Shown: positions 16,516 through 24,411 of the stretch, piece after piece
Position numbering within the stretch: the first letter of the stretch is position 1
How the letters are laid out: the number at the start of each line of letters is the position of its first letter
DNA from: Bacteroidales bacterium
GTDB lineage: Bacteria > Bacteroidota > Bacteroidia > Bacteroidales > UBA12077
Direction of reading: 5' to 3'
Assembly (NCBI GenBank): GCA_019038645.1
Contig: JAHOYT010000101.1
Location: 1 to 34,689, forward strand
Length of the DNA: 34,689 nt
Made by a program: the position numbers and the translations under genes
The notes under the pieces: generated by a model
Databases searched by the model: none
What the model saw: only the letters and a program-made list of their open reading frames with translations
What the model was told of the DNA's origin: nothing

Positions 16516-16809
16516 TTATAGTACGATCTTAGTAATAAAAACAAAAATGGCAAACAAGATTGTAGCCACTAATATACCCCGTGCAGAATAATAATAATTT
16601 TTATTTAAAAACAGAAAAAATAATGCCAGATTTGGAATTACACAAAGGCTAATAATCTTAGTAAATGCGCTTGTAGAAACTAAAAAATCAATTAATTCGT
16701 TAAAATTATAAGCTGAAAACTGAATCAGATAAACCAGTAGAACCGTAATAGCCGGAGCAAGTATTCCCAGGATTAAACCTAATTTAAGGTTATCAATCTT
16801 TGATTTCAT
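16516..16809 (-). CDS. Small membrane protein between surE and lpxB
   Basis: A 97-residue protein with three predicted membrane helices (about 9-30, 50-69, 76-96). I do not recognise a named family. The frame starts 17 nt inside the surE 3' end and stops immediately before the lpxB ATG, so it is translationally packed between them. I recall similar small membrane proteins at this position in related genomes, but this is memory rather than a search. A role in envelope lipid metabolism is only suggested by position. Confidence 0.75.
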   Translation of the reverse strand: MKSKIDNLKLGLILGILAPAITVLLVYLIQFSAYNFNELIDFLVSTSAFTKIISLCVIPNLALFFLFLNKNYYYSARGILVATILFAIFVFITKIVL

Positions 16810-17572
16810 AGTTCCATTTTTTAAAATACTCCATTTGATTGTGAGCAGTGAAATCTATTTCAACAGGTACAATTGAAATAGAATTATTGGCTAATGCCCA
16901 TTCATCTGTATCTGTTGATCCATTCTCGCAATTTTCGAAATAGCCGGTTAACCAAAAATACTCCCCACTCCGTGGATCCAAACGCTTTTCAAATTCTTCT
17001 TTCCACATTCCTTTTGCCTGGCGACAAATCTTAACTCCATTAATTTCATCTTTCTTTATTGCCGGAAAGTTTACATTTAAGCAAGTTGCTTCGGGCAAGC
17101 CATTTTCCAATACATTTGAAACTATTTTCCTGCCGTGTTCTATTGCCGGAGAAAAGTCGGCATCATTTGCATAATCGAGTAATGAGAAACCAATTGATTG
17201 AATTCCATTAACACAACCTTCTATTACCGCACCCATTGTTCCCGAATAAATAATACTTATTGATGCATTCGAACCATGATTTATTCCTGAAACTAACACA
17301 TCCGGTTTCCGATGTAAAACTTCACTCATTGCAAGTTTAACACAATCTACCGGTGTTCCATTACAACCATAAACAGTTACATTTTCTTCTTCACGAATTT
17401 TTTTGTATCTGATTGGTACTTTCACAGTTATTGCATGCGACATACCAGAATTGCCATGAAAAGGAGCCATAACAACTACATCTCCCAAAGGTTTTACTAT
17501 TTCGATTAATGCTGAAATTCCTTTTGCATTTACACCATCATCGTTCGTAACTAAAATTAAAGGTCTGTTCAT
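16793..17572 (-). CDS. surE: 5'/3'-nucleotidase SurE
   Basis: A 259-residue metal-dependent phosphatase that removes phosphate from nucleoside 5'- and 3'-monophosphates and can trim short polyphosphate. Metal ligands are in NDDG (10-13), Ser42 in GNSGMSHA and Asn98 in SGINHGSN (95-102); YSGTMGAVIEG (109-119) is also conserved. The frame extends upstream to 17587. I chose the ATG at 17572 because GGAGG lies 5 nt before it, an unusually good Shine-Dalgarno for this genome, and because MNRPLILVTNDDG matches family N-termini. It is the first gene of surE-membrane protein-lpxB. Confidence 0.93.
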   Translation of the reverse strand: MNRPLILVTNDDGVNAKGISALIEIVKPLGDVVVMAPFHGNSGMSHAITVKVPIRYKKIREEENVTVYGCNGTPVDCVKLAMSEVLHRKPDVLVSGINHGSNASISIIYSGTMGAVIEGCVNGIQSIGFSLLDYANDADFSPAIEHGRKIVSNVLENGLPEATCLNVNFPAIKKDEINGVKICRQAKGMWKEEFEKRLDPRSGEYFWLTGYFENCENGSTDTDEWALANNSISIVPVEIDFTAHNQMEYFKKWNYEIKD

Positions 17573-17603
17573 CTCCTCCTCCATCATCTAAATTATTAAT
17601 TAG

Positions 17604-17633
17604 CAAAGATATTCAATTCCAATTAAGTTTCAA
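17604..17633 (-). promoter_or_regulatory. Predicted surE operon promoter
   Basis: On the minus strand TTG (17631-17633), 19 nt, then TATCTTTG (17604-17611), an exact -7 match. Transcription would start near 17597, about 25 nt before the chosen surE ATG. Confidence 0.7.
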
Positions 17634-17639
17634 GTTTTC

Positions 17640-17653
17640 AGTTTAAAGTTCAA
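17640..17653 (+). repeat. Copy of the AGTTTAAAGTTCAA intergenic repeat
   Basis: The 14-nt word AGTTTAAAGTTCAA lies between the divergent surE and pheT genes. Its exact reverse complement occurs at 29289-29302, also intergenic. It sits among similar AT-rich words (TTTCAAGTTTTC, CTTTCAACTTTAA). Confidence 0.5.
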
Positions 17654-17733
17654 TGTGAAAAAAATCGTTTATAACACTTTTTTACTTTCAACTTTAATAT
17701 TTTAACTATTACAATTTCCTGCTCATTTTTTTA

Positions 17734-17741
17734 TATTTTTG
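17734..17741 (+). promoter_or_regulatory. Predicted -7 box for pheT
   Basis: TATTTTTG matches TAnnTTTG and lies 23 nt before the pheT ATG. No convincing -33 TTTG is seen at normal spacing. Confidence 0.55.
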
Positions 17742-17764
17742 CATTTGTTTAAAAGTAATATATA

Positions 17765-20212
17765 ATGAAAATTTCATACAACTGGCTTAAGAATTATATC
17801 GACACGGATTTATCGGTAGAAGAAGTTTCAAAGATACTTACCGATACAGGACTTGAAGTAGAAGGAATTGAGCAATTTGAATCGGTTAAGGGAAGTTTAG
17901 AGGGTTTAGTGATAGGTAAAGTTACCTCTTGTGAAAAACATCCGAATGCTGATAAACTAACAGTAACTACTGTTGATATAGGAAACGGAACTGAGTTACC
18001 TATAGTTTGTGGTGCTCCAAATGTAGCTGAAGGTCAGAAAGTTGTTGTGGCAACCGTTGGAACAACGCTTTATTCAGGTGATGAAGAATTTAAAATAAAA
18101 AAAGCCAAAATGCGTGGCGAACCTTCCGAAGGAATGATTTGTGCCGAGGATGAAATTGGATTAGGAACATCTCACGATGGAATTATGATTCTGGATAATT
18201 CTGCCAAAACAGGAATGGCAGCCAAAAAATATTTCAACATTGAAACCGATACTGTTTTTGAAATAGGATTAACTCCAAACCGAATTGATGGTGCTTCGCA
18301 TATTGGTACTGCACGCGATTTAGCGGCTTATTTAAGTCAGACCAAAAAAACAGAATTAATAAAACCTTCTGTTGATGATTTTAAAGTTGACAATAATAAG
18401 CTGCCAATTGAAATTATTGTTGAAGATAAGGTAGCATGTCCAAGATATACAGGTGTTACCGTAAGTAATATAAAAGTTGGACCGTCACCGGAATGGTTAC
18501 AAAACAGATTAAAAGCAATTGGATTAAAGCCAATTAATAATCTGGTTGATATTTCAAATTTTGTGTTGCATGAAACCGGGCAACCACTTCACTTTTTTGA
18601 TGCAGATTTAATCGAAGGCAATAGAGTCATTATAAAAACTTTAAAGGAAGATTCACCTTTCGTAACTCTCGATGAAGAAGAAAGAAAACTTTCGGCGAAT
18701 GACTTAATGATTTGTAATGAAAATAATGGAATGTGTATTGCCGGAGTTTTTGGTGGTATAACTTCAGGAGTTACCGAAAATACCAAAAATATCTTTATTG
18801 AAAGTGCTCATTTTAATTCAGTTTTTGTAAGAAAAACAGCTAAACGACACGATTTACATACCGATGCCTCGTTCCGCTTTGAGCGCGGGTCCGATCCAAA
18901 TATTACGGTTTATGCGCTTAAACGTGCTGCTCTTTTAATTAAAGAAATTGCCGGCGGGGAAATTTCATCTGATATTGTTGATATTTATCCTGAACCTGTT
19001 GCAGATTATAAAGTTGACTTAACTTTTAGAAACCTTAAACGACTTATTGGCAAAGAAATTGAGAAAGAAAAAGTAATAAGCATTCTCGAATCTTTAGATA
19101 TTAAAATAGTAACCGAAGATGATGAGAAATTAAGTCTGGAAGTTCCAACATATCGTGTTGATGTGTTACGTGAAGCTGATGTTATTGAAGAAGTGCTACG
19201 TATTTACGGATATAATAATATAGAGATTTCCGAACATGTAAATTCCTCATTATCTTATTCTCCAAAACCCGATAAAGAAAAAATTCAAAACACTATTTCT
19301 GATATTTTAACCGCAAATGGGTTTAACGAGATTATGTGTAATTCGCTTACAAAAGCTGATTATTACAATGATTTTAAATCGTACAAGCCTAATAATTTAG
19401 TCAAGATCCTGAATCCCTTAAGCAACGATTTAAATGTAATGCGCCAGACTTTACTTTTTGGTGGATTAGAATCGATTGTATATAACCAAAACAGACGGAA
19501 TCCTGATTTAAAATTATATGAATTCGGAAATTGTTATTATTTAAAAGATTCTGAAAGTGAAAATCCACTTAAAAAGTATAACGAAGAACAACATTTAGCT
19601 ATTTTCATAACCGGAAATAAAACGGAAGAAAACTGGATTACGAAAGAAGAACCTACCAGCTTCTTTTTATTAAAATCATATGTTGAAAATATTTTAGAAC
19701 GCTTAGGTCTTAATTTGAATCAAATTGAAAGCAAAGAAGTTTCAACTGATATTTTTGTTGAAGGGTTAAGTTATAAATACAATGAAGAACAGCTTGTTCA
19801 CTTCGGAATTTTAAATAAAAAATTACAAAATACTTTTGATATTGATAATAGTATCTATTTCGCGGAATTTTCATGGGATAATGTTCTAAAACTTTCAGTT
19901 AAAAATAGTATTCGCTATTCGGAAATTCCAAAGTATCCGGAAGTCCGCAGAGATTTAGCCTTATTATTAAGTAAAGAAATTAAGTTTGCAGATATTAAAG
20001 AGCTTGCATATAAATCAGAAAGAAGACTGCTTAAAAATGTTTCATTATTTGATGTTTTTGAAGGTGAAAAACTGGGAGCTAATAAAAAGTCATATGCTGT
20101 AAGCTTCATTTTACAAGACGAGAATAAAACTCTTACTGATAAGCAGATTGATAAAATAATGAATAACTTTATAAGAATATTTGAAAAAGAACTGAACGCT
20201 CAAATCAGATAA
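17765..20212 (+). CDS. pheT: Phenylalanine--tRNA ligase beta subunit
   Basis: An 815-residue subunit that pairs with PheS to form the alpha2-beta2 enzyme charging tRNA-Phe. Domains in order: N-terminal B1 region starting MKISYNWLKNYID; a tRNA-binding EMAP/OB domain (about 40-150, with CEKHPNADKLTVTTVD and IVCGAPNVA); the B3/B4 editing domain (about 210-385, including RFERGSDP); B5 (about 400-475); a catalytic-like core; and a C-terminal anticodon-binding FDX-ACB domain (about 720-815). Length is normal. pheS is not adjacent. The macro-domain gene begins 3 nt after the stop, so both are likely on one transcript. Confidence 0.97.
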   Translation: MKISYNWLKNYIDTDLSVEEVSKILTDTGLEVEGIEQFESVKGSLEGLVIGKVTSCEKHPNADKLTVTTVDIGNGTELPIVCGAPNVAEGQKVVVATVGTTLYSGDEEFKIKKAKMRGEPSEGMICAEDEIGLGTSHDGIMILDNSAKTGMAAKKYFNIETDTVFEIGLTPNRIDGASHIGTARDLAAYLSQTKKTELIKPSVDDFKVDNNKLPIEIIVEDKVACPRYTGVTVSNIKVGPSPEWLQNRLKAIGLKPINNLVDISNFVLHETGQPLHFFDADLIEGNRVIIKTLKEDSPFVTLDEEERKLSANDLMICNENNGMCIAGVFGGITSGVTENTKNIFIESAHFNSVFVRKTAKRHDLHTDASFRFERGSDPNITVYALKRAALLIKEIAGGEISSDIVDIYPEPVADYKVDLTFRNLKRLIGKEIEKEKVISILESLDIKIVTEDDEKLSLEVPTYRVDVLREADVIEEVLRIYGYNNIEISEHVNSSLSYSPKPDKEKIQNTISDILTANGFNEIMCNSLTKADYYNDFKSYKPNNLVKILNPLSNDLNVMRQTLLFGGLESIVYNQNRRNPDLKLYEFGNCYYLKDSESENPLKKYNEEQHLAIFITGNKTEENWITKEEPTSFFLLKSYVENILERLGLNLNQIESKEVSTDIFVEGLSYKYNEEQLVHFGILNKKLQNTFDIDNSIYFAEFSWDNVLKLSVKNSIRYSEIPKYPEVRRDLALLLSKEIKFADIKELAYKSERRLLKNVSLFDVFEGEKLGANKKSYAVSFILQDENKTLTDKQIDKIMNNFIRIFEKELNAQIR

Positions 20213-20215
20213 ATA

Positions 20216-20734
20216 ATGCCACAAATAGAACTTGTAAAAGGTGATATAACTAAAATGGAAGTTGAAGCAATTGTAAATGCAGCAAACAAATCATTATTAG
20301 GAGGTGGTGGTGTCGATGGAGCAATTCACCGCGCTTCGGGACCAGAACTTTTAGATGAATGTCGTGCTCTGAATGGTTGCGAAACAGGCGAAGCAAAAAT
20401 AACAAGATCATACAATTTACCAGCAAAATATATCATTCATACCGTTGGACCAGTATGGAACGGTGGCACAAAAAATGAACCTCAACTATTAACCAATTGT
20501 TATAAAAATAGTTTGCAAATTGCTTTAGATAAAAAGCTGGCAACTGTAGCTTTTCCGAATATAAGCACTGGTGTTTATGGTTTTCCAAAAGAAATGGCAG
20601 CTGATATTGCAATACGGACGGTAAATAATTTTTTAAATCAAAGTAAGAAAATAAAAAGTGTGTATTTTGTTTGTTTCGATGAAGAGAATTATAATTTATA
20701 CAAAGAAAAACTCATAAAACTAACCCTTGAATAA
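20216..20734 (+). CDS. Macro-domain ADP-ribose hydrolase (YmdB-like O-acetyl-ADP-ribose deacetylase)
   Basis: A 172-residue single macro domain of the MacroD/YmdB type. Hallmarks are KGDIT (8-12), [18 protein letters not shown] (21-38) with the conserved Asn/Asp pair around Asn24 and Asp34, HTVGPVW, and ISTGVYGFP (116-124). Such enzymes hydrolyse O-acetyl-ADP-ribose and remove mono-ADP-ribose from acidic residues or nucleic acid. It is tightly linked behind pheT (3-nt gap) and followed by a terminator, so it forms a two-gene unit with pheT. No ADP-ribosyltransferase or sirtuin gene is next to it, so it does not look like part of a toxin-antitoxin pair. Confidence 0.92.
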   Translation: MPQIELVKGDITKMEVEAIVNAANKSLLGGGGVDGAIHRASGPELLDECRALNGCETGEAKITRSYNLPAKYIIHTVGPVWNGGTKNEPQLLTNCYKNSLQIALDKKLATVAFPNISTGVYGFPKEMAADIAIRTVNNFLNQSKKIKSVYFVCFDEENYNLYKEKLIKLTLE

Positions 20735-20741
20735 TTCTTGC

Positions 20742-20766
20742 TGAGCATTTTCACATGCTCATTTTT
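20742..20766 (+). terminator. Rho-independent terminator after the macro-domain gene
   Basis: A 7-bp stem TGAGCAT (20742-20748) / ATGCTCA (20755-20761), loop TTTCAC, followed by TTTTT. It lies only 12 nt before the next gene's ATG and may attenuate rather than fully stop transcription. Confidence 0.75.
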
Positions 20767-20777
20767 ATTTAAACAGA

Positions 20778-21656
20778 ATGATTAAAAAAACAAAAAAGAA
20801 AGTAAAGAACTACTTATCCTTAGTCAAATTTAGCCATACTATTTTTGCAATGCCCTTTGCATTAATTGGATACTTTTTAGCACTACATCAAACAGAATCA
20901 GAATTTGAATGGAAACTTTTTTTATTTGTAATATTGTGTATGGTTTTTGCCCGTAACGCTGCTATGGCTTTTAATCGTTTTATTGACAGAGAAATAGATG
21001 TTAAAAATCCACGAACAGCAATTCGTGAGATACCTGCCGGATTAATAAAAGCAAAATCAGCATTACTTTTTGTAATAATAAATTCAGTATTGTTTATTGC
21101 AACAACCTGGTTTATCAATACACTAACATTCAAATTATCTCCTGTTGCACTGTTAATAATTCTGGGTTATAGCCTTACAAAAAAATTCACTGCTTTATGT
21201 CATTTAATTTTGGGGCTAGGATTATCTCTTGCTCCAATAGGTGCGTATCTGGCAGTAACAGGAGAATTTGCTTTACTTCCGGTTTTGTACTCACTTGTAG
21301 TTTTATTCTGGGTTAGTGGATTTGATATTATATATGCTTTACAGGATTTAGATTTTGATAAAGAAGAAGAATTAAAATCGTTTCCGGTATTTTTTGGAAA
21401 AAAGGGAGCTTTATCAGCATCAACATTATTGCATATTCTTACAGCCCTAATTGTAATTGTAGCTGGTTTTTTAGGGCAGTTTGGAATACTTTATCTTATT
21501 GGATCAATAATATTCATTGGTTTATTGTTTTATCAACACACTTTAGTAAAACCCAATGATTTAACAAAAGTAAACCTGGCGTTTTTTACAACCAATGGAA
21601 TTGCAAGTGTAATTTTTGCATTATTTACCATAACTGACCTCATTTTGAAAATTTGA
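20778..21656 (+). CDS. mqnP: UbiA-family menaquinone prenyltransferase (MqnP-like)
   Basis: A 292-residue integral membrane prenyltransferase with about eight or nine membrane segments. The two Asp-rich, Mg-pyrophosphate-binding motifs are NRFIDREID (66-74) and DIIYALQDLDFDKEE (183-197). Homologues are often labelled 4-hydroxybenzoate polyprenyltransferase. With mqnA in the same window and no ubiquinone genes, the likely role is attaching the polyprenyl tail to 1,4-dihydroxy-6-naphthoate in the futalosine pathway. That substrate call is inferred from context. A terminator separates it from the pheT-macro unit. The sequence upstream of the ATG is too short to hold an obvious promoter of its own. 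Confidence 0.85.
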   Translation: MIKKTKKKVKNYLSLVKFSHTIFAMPFALIGYFLALHQTESEFEWKLFLFVILCMVFARNAAMAFNRFIDREIDVKNPRTAIREIPAGLIKAKSALLFVIINSVLFIATTWFINTLTFKLSPVALLIILGYSLTKKFTALCHLILGLGLSLAPIGAYLAVTGEFALLPVLYSLVVLFWVSGFDIIYALQDLDFDKEEELKSFPVFFGKKGALSASTLLHILTALIVIVAGFLGQFGILYLIGSIIFIGLLFYQHTLVKPNDLTKVNLAFFTTNGIASVIFALFTITDLILKI

Positions 21657-21697
21657 TTTTGATAAAAATTATAAATCGCTAAAAATTATTCTTGTTA

Positions 21698-21729
21698 TTG
21701 CTTAATTCAAATATTAGAGTATATATTTG
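21698..21729 (+). promoter_or_regulatory. Distal promoter candidate for the 21903-24402 gene run
   Basis: TTG (21698-21700), 21 nt, TATATTTG (21722-21729). If used it would give a leader of about 165 nt before the ATG at 21903. Confidence 0.5.
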
Positions 21730-21831
21730 CACTTTTATCAACAAATTTTAAGGATTTAAACTCCTTTTTCAATACATTATCATAAAAAACCCTGTAAAAG
21801 GTATAATTGGTTGATAATTATTATCTTTAAA

Positions 21832-21864
21832 TTTGGAATATTTATACTATTTATAGTAGATTTG
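21832..21864 (+). promoter_or_regulatory. Proximal promoter for the 21903-24402 gene run
   Basis: TTTG (21832-21835), exactly 21 nt, TAGATTTG (21857-21864): both boxes match the Bacteroidota consensus. Transcription would start near 21871, about 32 nt before the ATG at 21903. Confidence 0.65.
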
Positions 21865-21902
21865 AGTTAAATGTAGATTTTTGCTTCAAAAAGCATCGGG
21901 AA

Positions 21903-22307
21903 ATGAGACGATTGTTATTATTTATTTTTTGCATACTGATTTTTAAATTATCCTATTCACTGAGCCCCGGTGAATCAAATAATGCATTGTTACTTACTAC
22001 GAACAATAATTCTGAGCTTACAATTAACAAAACTTACCAACAATTTAAGTTTCAGGTTATAAACTTTGAATCAAACAATTTAGCGGATTATGCTAACTTA
22101 AAAAAGAGAAAAAAGAAAAAAAACGACGATTTAATGCTTTATGTGGCCGGAGGATTAGCTGTTGCTACTGCGACTCTGATTCTTACAAATGATCCGGAAA
22201 ATTTCACAAGTAATAGTTCAACAAGTGTGAATTTAGGTATTGCCGTTGGAGGAACCTTGGCCTGTGGAATTATTGTTGCCAAATACTTCATTGATAAAGG
22301 CAGGTAA
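21903..22307 (+). CDS. Exported protein of unknown function
   Basis: A 134-residue protein with no family I recognise. It has a signal peptide (about 1-19, MRRLLLFIFCILIFKLSYS), a short polar region, a highly basic stretch KKRKKKKND (67-75), and two hydrophobic helices (about 78-95 and 108-126), the second ending in KYFIDKGR. The topology suggests a small inner-membrane protein with a periplasmic loop. The WD40 gene follows after 24 nt and is probably co-transcribed. Two promoter-like elements precede it. Function unknown. Confidence 0.65.
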   Translation: MRRLLLFIFCILIFKLSYSLSPGESNNALLLTTNNNSELTINKTYQQFKFQVINFESNNLADYANLKKRKKKKNDDLMLYVAGGLAVATATLILTNDPENFTSNSSTSVNLGIAVGGTLACGIIVAKYFIDKGR

Positions 22308-22331
22308 GATTTACAATAAATAATTTTCACC

Positions 22332-23471
22332 ATGCGAATTTTAATATTTTGCATATTAATTACATTTCCGGTTTTTTTAATAAGTCCGGAAATTCTTTTT
22401 GCCCAAAAAGACGAAAATTTAATTGCTACGATTAAAGATCATACTGACCAGGTACATTCAGTGGCGTTTAATATTGATGGCAGTCAGTTTATAAGCGGTT
22501 CGAAAGATGAATCTATAAAAATCCGGAATTTCAAAACCTTTGAAATTCTTAATACACTTCAAAAGCATCATGCAACAATATATGAGCTCACATATACTCC
22601 CGACGGAAATTACATAATAAGTGGAGGAGATAATTCAATAAAAATATGGCAAAAAGACGGAACATATATTAAATCTCTTAACGGGCATTCAACAGCAGTA
22701 TGGTCGGTTGGTATATCAGAAAATGGTCAGTATTTGGTTAGCGGATCTTTTGATAATAATTTCAGATTATGGGATATTTTAAAGGGAAAAACAATACACA
22801 TTTTTGAAAACAATAAAAAAAGCGTTTTAGCCACAGCTTACTCCGTAAGGAACAATCTTATAGCATGTGGATCACAAGATGGCAGTATCGAAATATACAC
22901 TTTTGATAACTTTGAACTTATTCATTCGCTTCCAGGGCACGGAAGCAATATTTATTCTTTGGAATTTAGTCATAACGGGAAATATTTAGCCAGTGCATCA
23001 CGCGATAACACAATAAAAATATGGAATCTTGAAAAAATGGAGATTATACATGCACTGACAAATCATGAAAGAAGCGTTATGAGTGTTAAATTTAGTAATA
23101 ATGACAAATTCTTAGTTTCTGGTTCATATGATGCAACAGTTCGTTTGTGGGATGTAAAATACGGTGAACAAATTTATTCATTTAACGGGCATAGTTTAGC
23201 TGTCAATGATGTTGATATTAGCCCGGATAATCATTATATAATAAGCGGTTCCAGTGATAATACAATTAAAATATGGGAAATTAATCCCGAAATTCTGATC
23301 GGATATTATTACCCTGATGAGTTTCAGGATGAACTGGATAATTCCGGATTATTTGATCCTAAAAGTTCTGGTGAAACAAGGACAGAGTACAAAGAGCGAC
23401 TACTGGAAGCAGAAAAGTTTAAAATTAAATTGCACCAAAAATATCTTATGCTCATCAATAATAAGGATTAG
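22332..23471 (+). CDS. Exported seven-bladed WD40 beta-propeller protein
   Basis: A 379-residue protein with a signal peptide (about 1-25, ending ILFAQ) and seven consecutive WD40 repeats between about residues 37 and 318. Repeat ends read IKIRN, IKIWQ, FRLWD, IEIYT, IKIWN, VRLWD and IKIWE. Seven blades make a closed propeller. A 60-residue charged tail rich in Glu and Lys follows. There is no kinase, protease or peptidoglycan-binding domain, so it is most simply a periplasmic or surface scaffold. The unknown exported protein gene lies 24 nt upstream and an acyltransferase gene 46 nt downstream. Partner and role are unknown. Confidence 0.88.
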   Translation: MRILIFCILITFPVFLISPEILFAQKDENLIATIKDHTDQVHSVAFNIDGSQFISGSKDESIKIRNFKTFEILNTLQKHHATIYELTYTPDGNYIISGGDNSIKIWQKDGTYIKSLNGHSTAVWSVGISENGQYLVSGSFDNNFRLWDILKGKTIHIFENNKKSVLATAYSVRNNLIACGSQDGSIEIYTFDNFELIHSLPGHGSNIYSLEFSHNGKYLASASRDNTIKIWNLEKMEIIHALTNHERSVMSVKFSNNDKFLVSGSYDATVRLWDVKYGEQIYSFNGHSLAVNDVDISPDNHYIISGSSDNTIKIWEINPEILIGYYYPDEFQDELDNSGLFDPKSSGETRTEYKERLLEAEKFKIKLHQKYLMLINNKD

Positions 23472-23517
23472 TCCTTCATTCATTTTTTAGTATATTCACA
23501 CCCTTATTATTAAAATA

Positions 23518-24402
23518 ATGCAATACTTTATTTATATCATTTTTCTTATATCAATTTATTTTATTTCAATAATTCCATTCTGGATATTGTATGCGTTTTC
23601 AAATTTTCTGGCCTTTTTGTTTAACAATATATTCAGCTATCGTAAAAATGTAATTCTGTATAACTTAAGAAATTCATTTCCAGAAAAAAGCGAAAAGGAA
23701 ATAAATACAATTGTTAAAGAAACATACAAAAATCTTTCTGATGTTATTGTTGAAAGTATAAAAGGTTTTACAATGTCTTCCGGGCAAATCTTAAAACGAT
23801 ATATTATTACAAATCCTGAATTACTGAATGACTATTTTAACCAAAAGAAAAGTGTAATTGGTGTAACTGCACATTATGGAAACTGGGAATGGGCCACTAT
23901 AACCGGCGATGTACAAATAAAACACAAATCAATAGCAATTTACAAGCCGTTATCCAATAAGTATATCGATAACTTCCTAAAACGAACAAGGGCCGAAAAT
24001 GGTGCTTTACTAAAATCTATAAATAAAACATCTGAAACATTTAGTTTTTTTAAAGATCAGACCTGTATGTTTGCTTTAGTTGCAGATCAAAGCCCTTCTA
24101 ATTTAAAAGAGGCTTACTGGGTAAATTTTATGAATCAGGATACTCCATGTTTGCACGGACCGGAAAAACATGCAAGAATCAATAATTATCCGGTAGTATT
24201 TTTCAACATTCAGAGAGTAAAACGAGGTTATTATGAAATAACGGTGGAAAAACTTACTGAAGATCCGTCAAAACTTAAAGAAGGTGAGATTACAGAATTA
24301 TATATGAAAAAACTGGAACAAATTCTAAAAAAGAAACCTGAAAACTGGCTATGGTCTCATAAAAGATGGAAGAAAAAACGAAGCGATATACCTAAAGATT
24401 AA
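23518..24402 (+). CDS. LpxL/HtrB-like lipid A acyltransferase
   Basis: A 294-residue inner-membrane acyltransferase. A hydrophobic N-terminal helix (about 3-38) anchors the protein, and the catalytic HX4E motif is HYGNWE at 119-124. The segments VADQSPS and the basic C-terminus NWLWSHKRWKKKR are family-typical. LpxL/LpxM enzymes add secondary acyl chains to lipid A, taking acyl groups from acyl-ACP. Which hydroxyl or chain it uses is not predictable. It is the last gene of the plus-strand run starting at 21903 and converges on the DUF3078 gene with only a 9-nt gap. Confidence 0.88.
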   Translation: MQYFIYIIFLISIYFISIIPFWILYAFSNFLAFLFNNIFSYRKNVILYNLRNSFPEKSEKEINTIVKETYKNLSDVIVESIKGFTMSSGQILKRYIITNPELLNDYFNQKKSVIGVTAHYGNWEWATITGDVQIKHKSIAIYKPLSNKYIDNFLKRTRAENGALLKSINKTSETFSFFKDQTCMFALVADQSPSNLKEAYWVNFMNQDTPCLHGPEKHARINNYPVVFFNIQRVKRGYYEITVEKLTEDPSKLKEGEITELYMKKLEQILKKKPENWLWSHKRWKKKRSDIPKD

Positions 24403-24411
24403 ATACGTATA

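Noticed and set aside
21750-21769. Possible terminator AAGGA / TCCTTTTT after the prenyltransferase
   Set aside because: The stem is only 5 bp with a 7-nt AT-rich loop, too weak to call.
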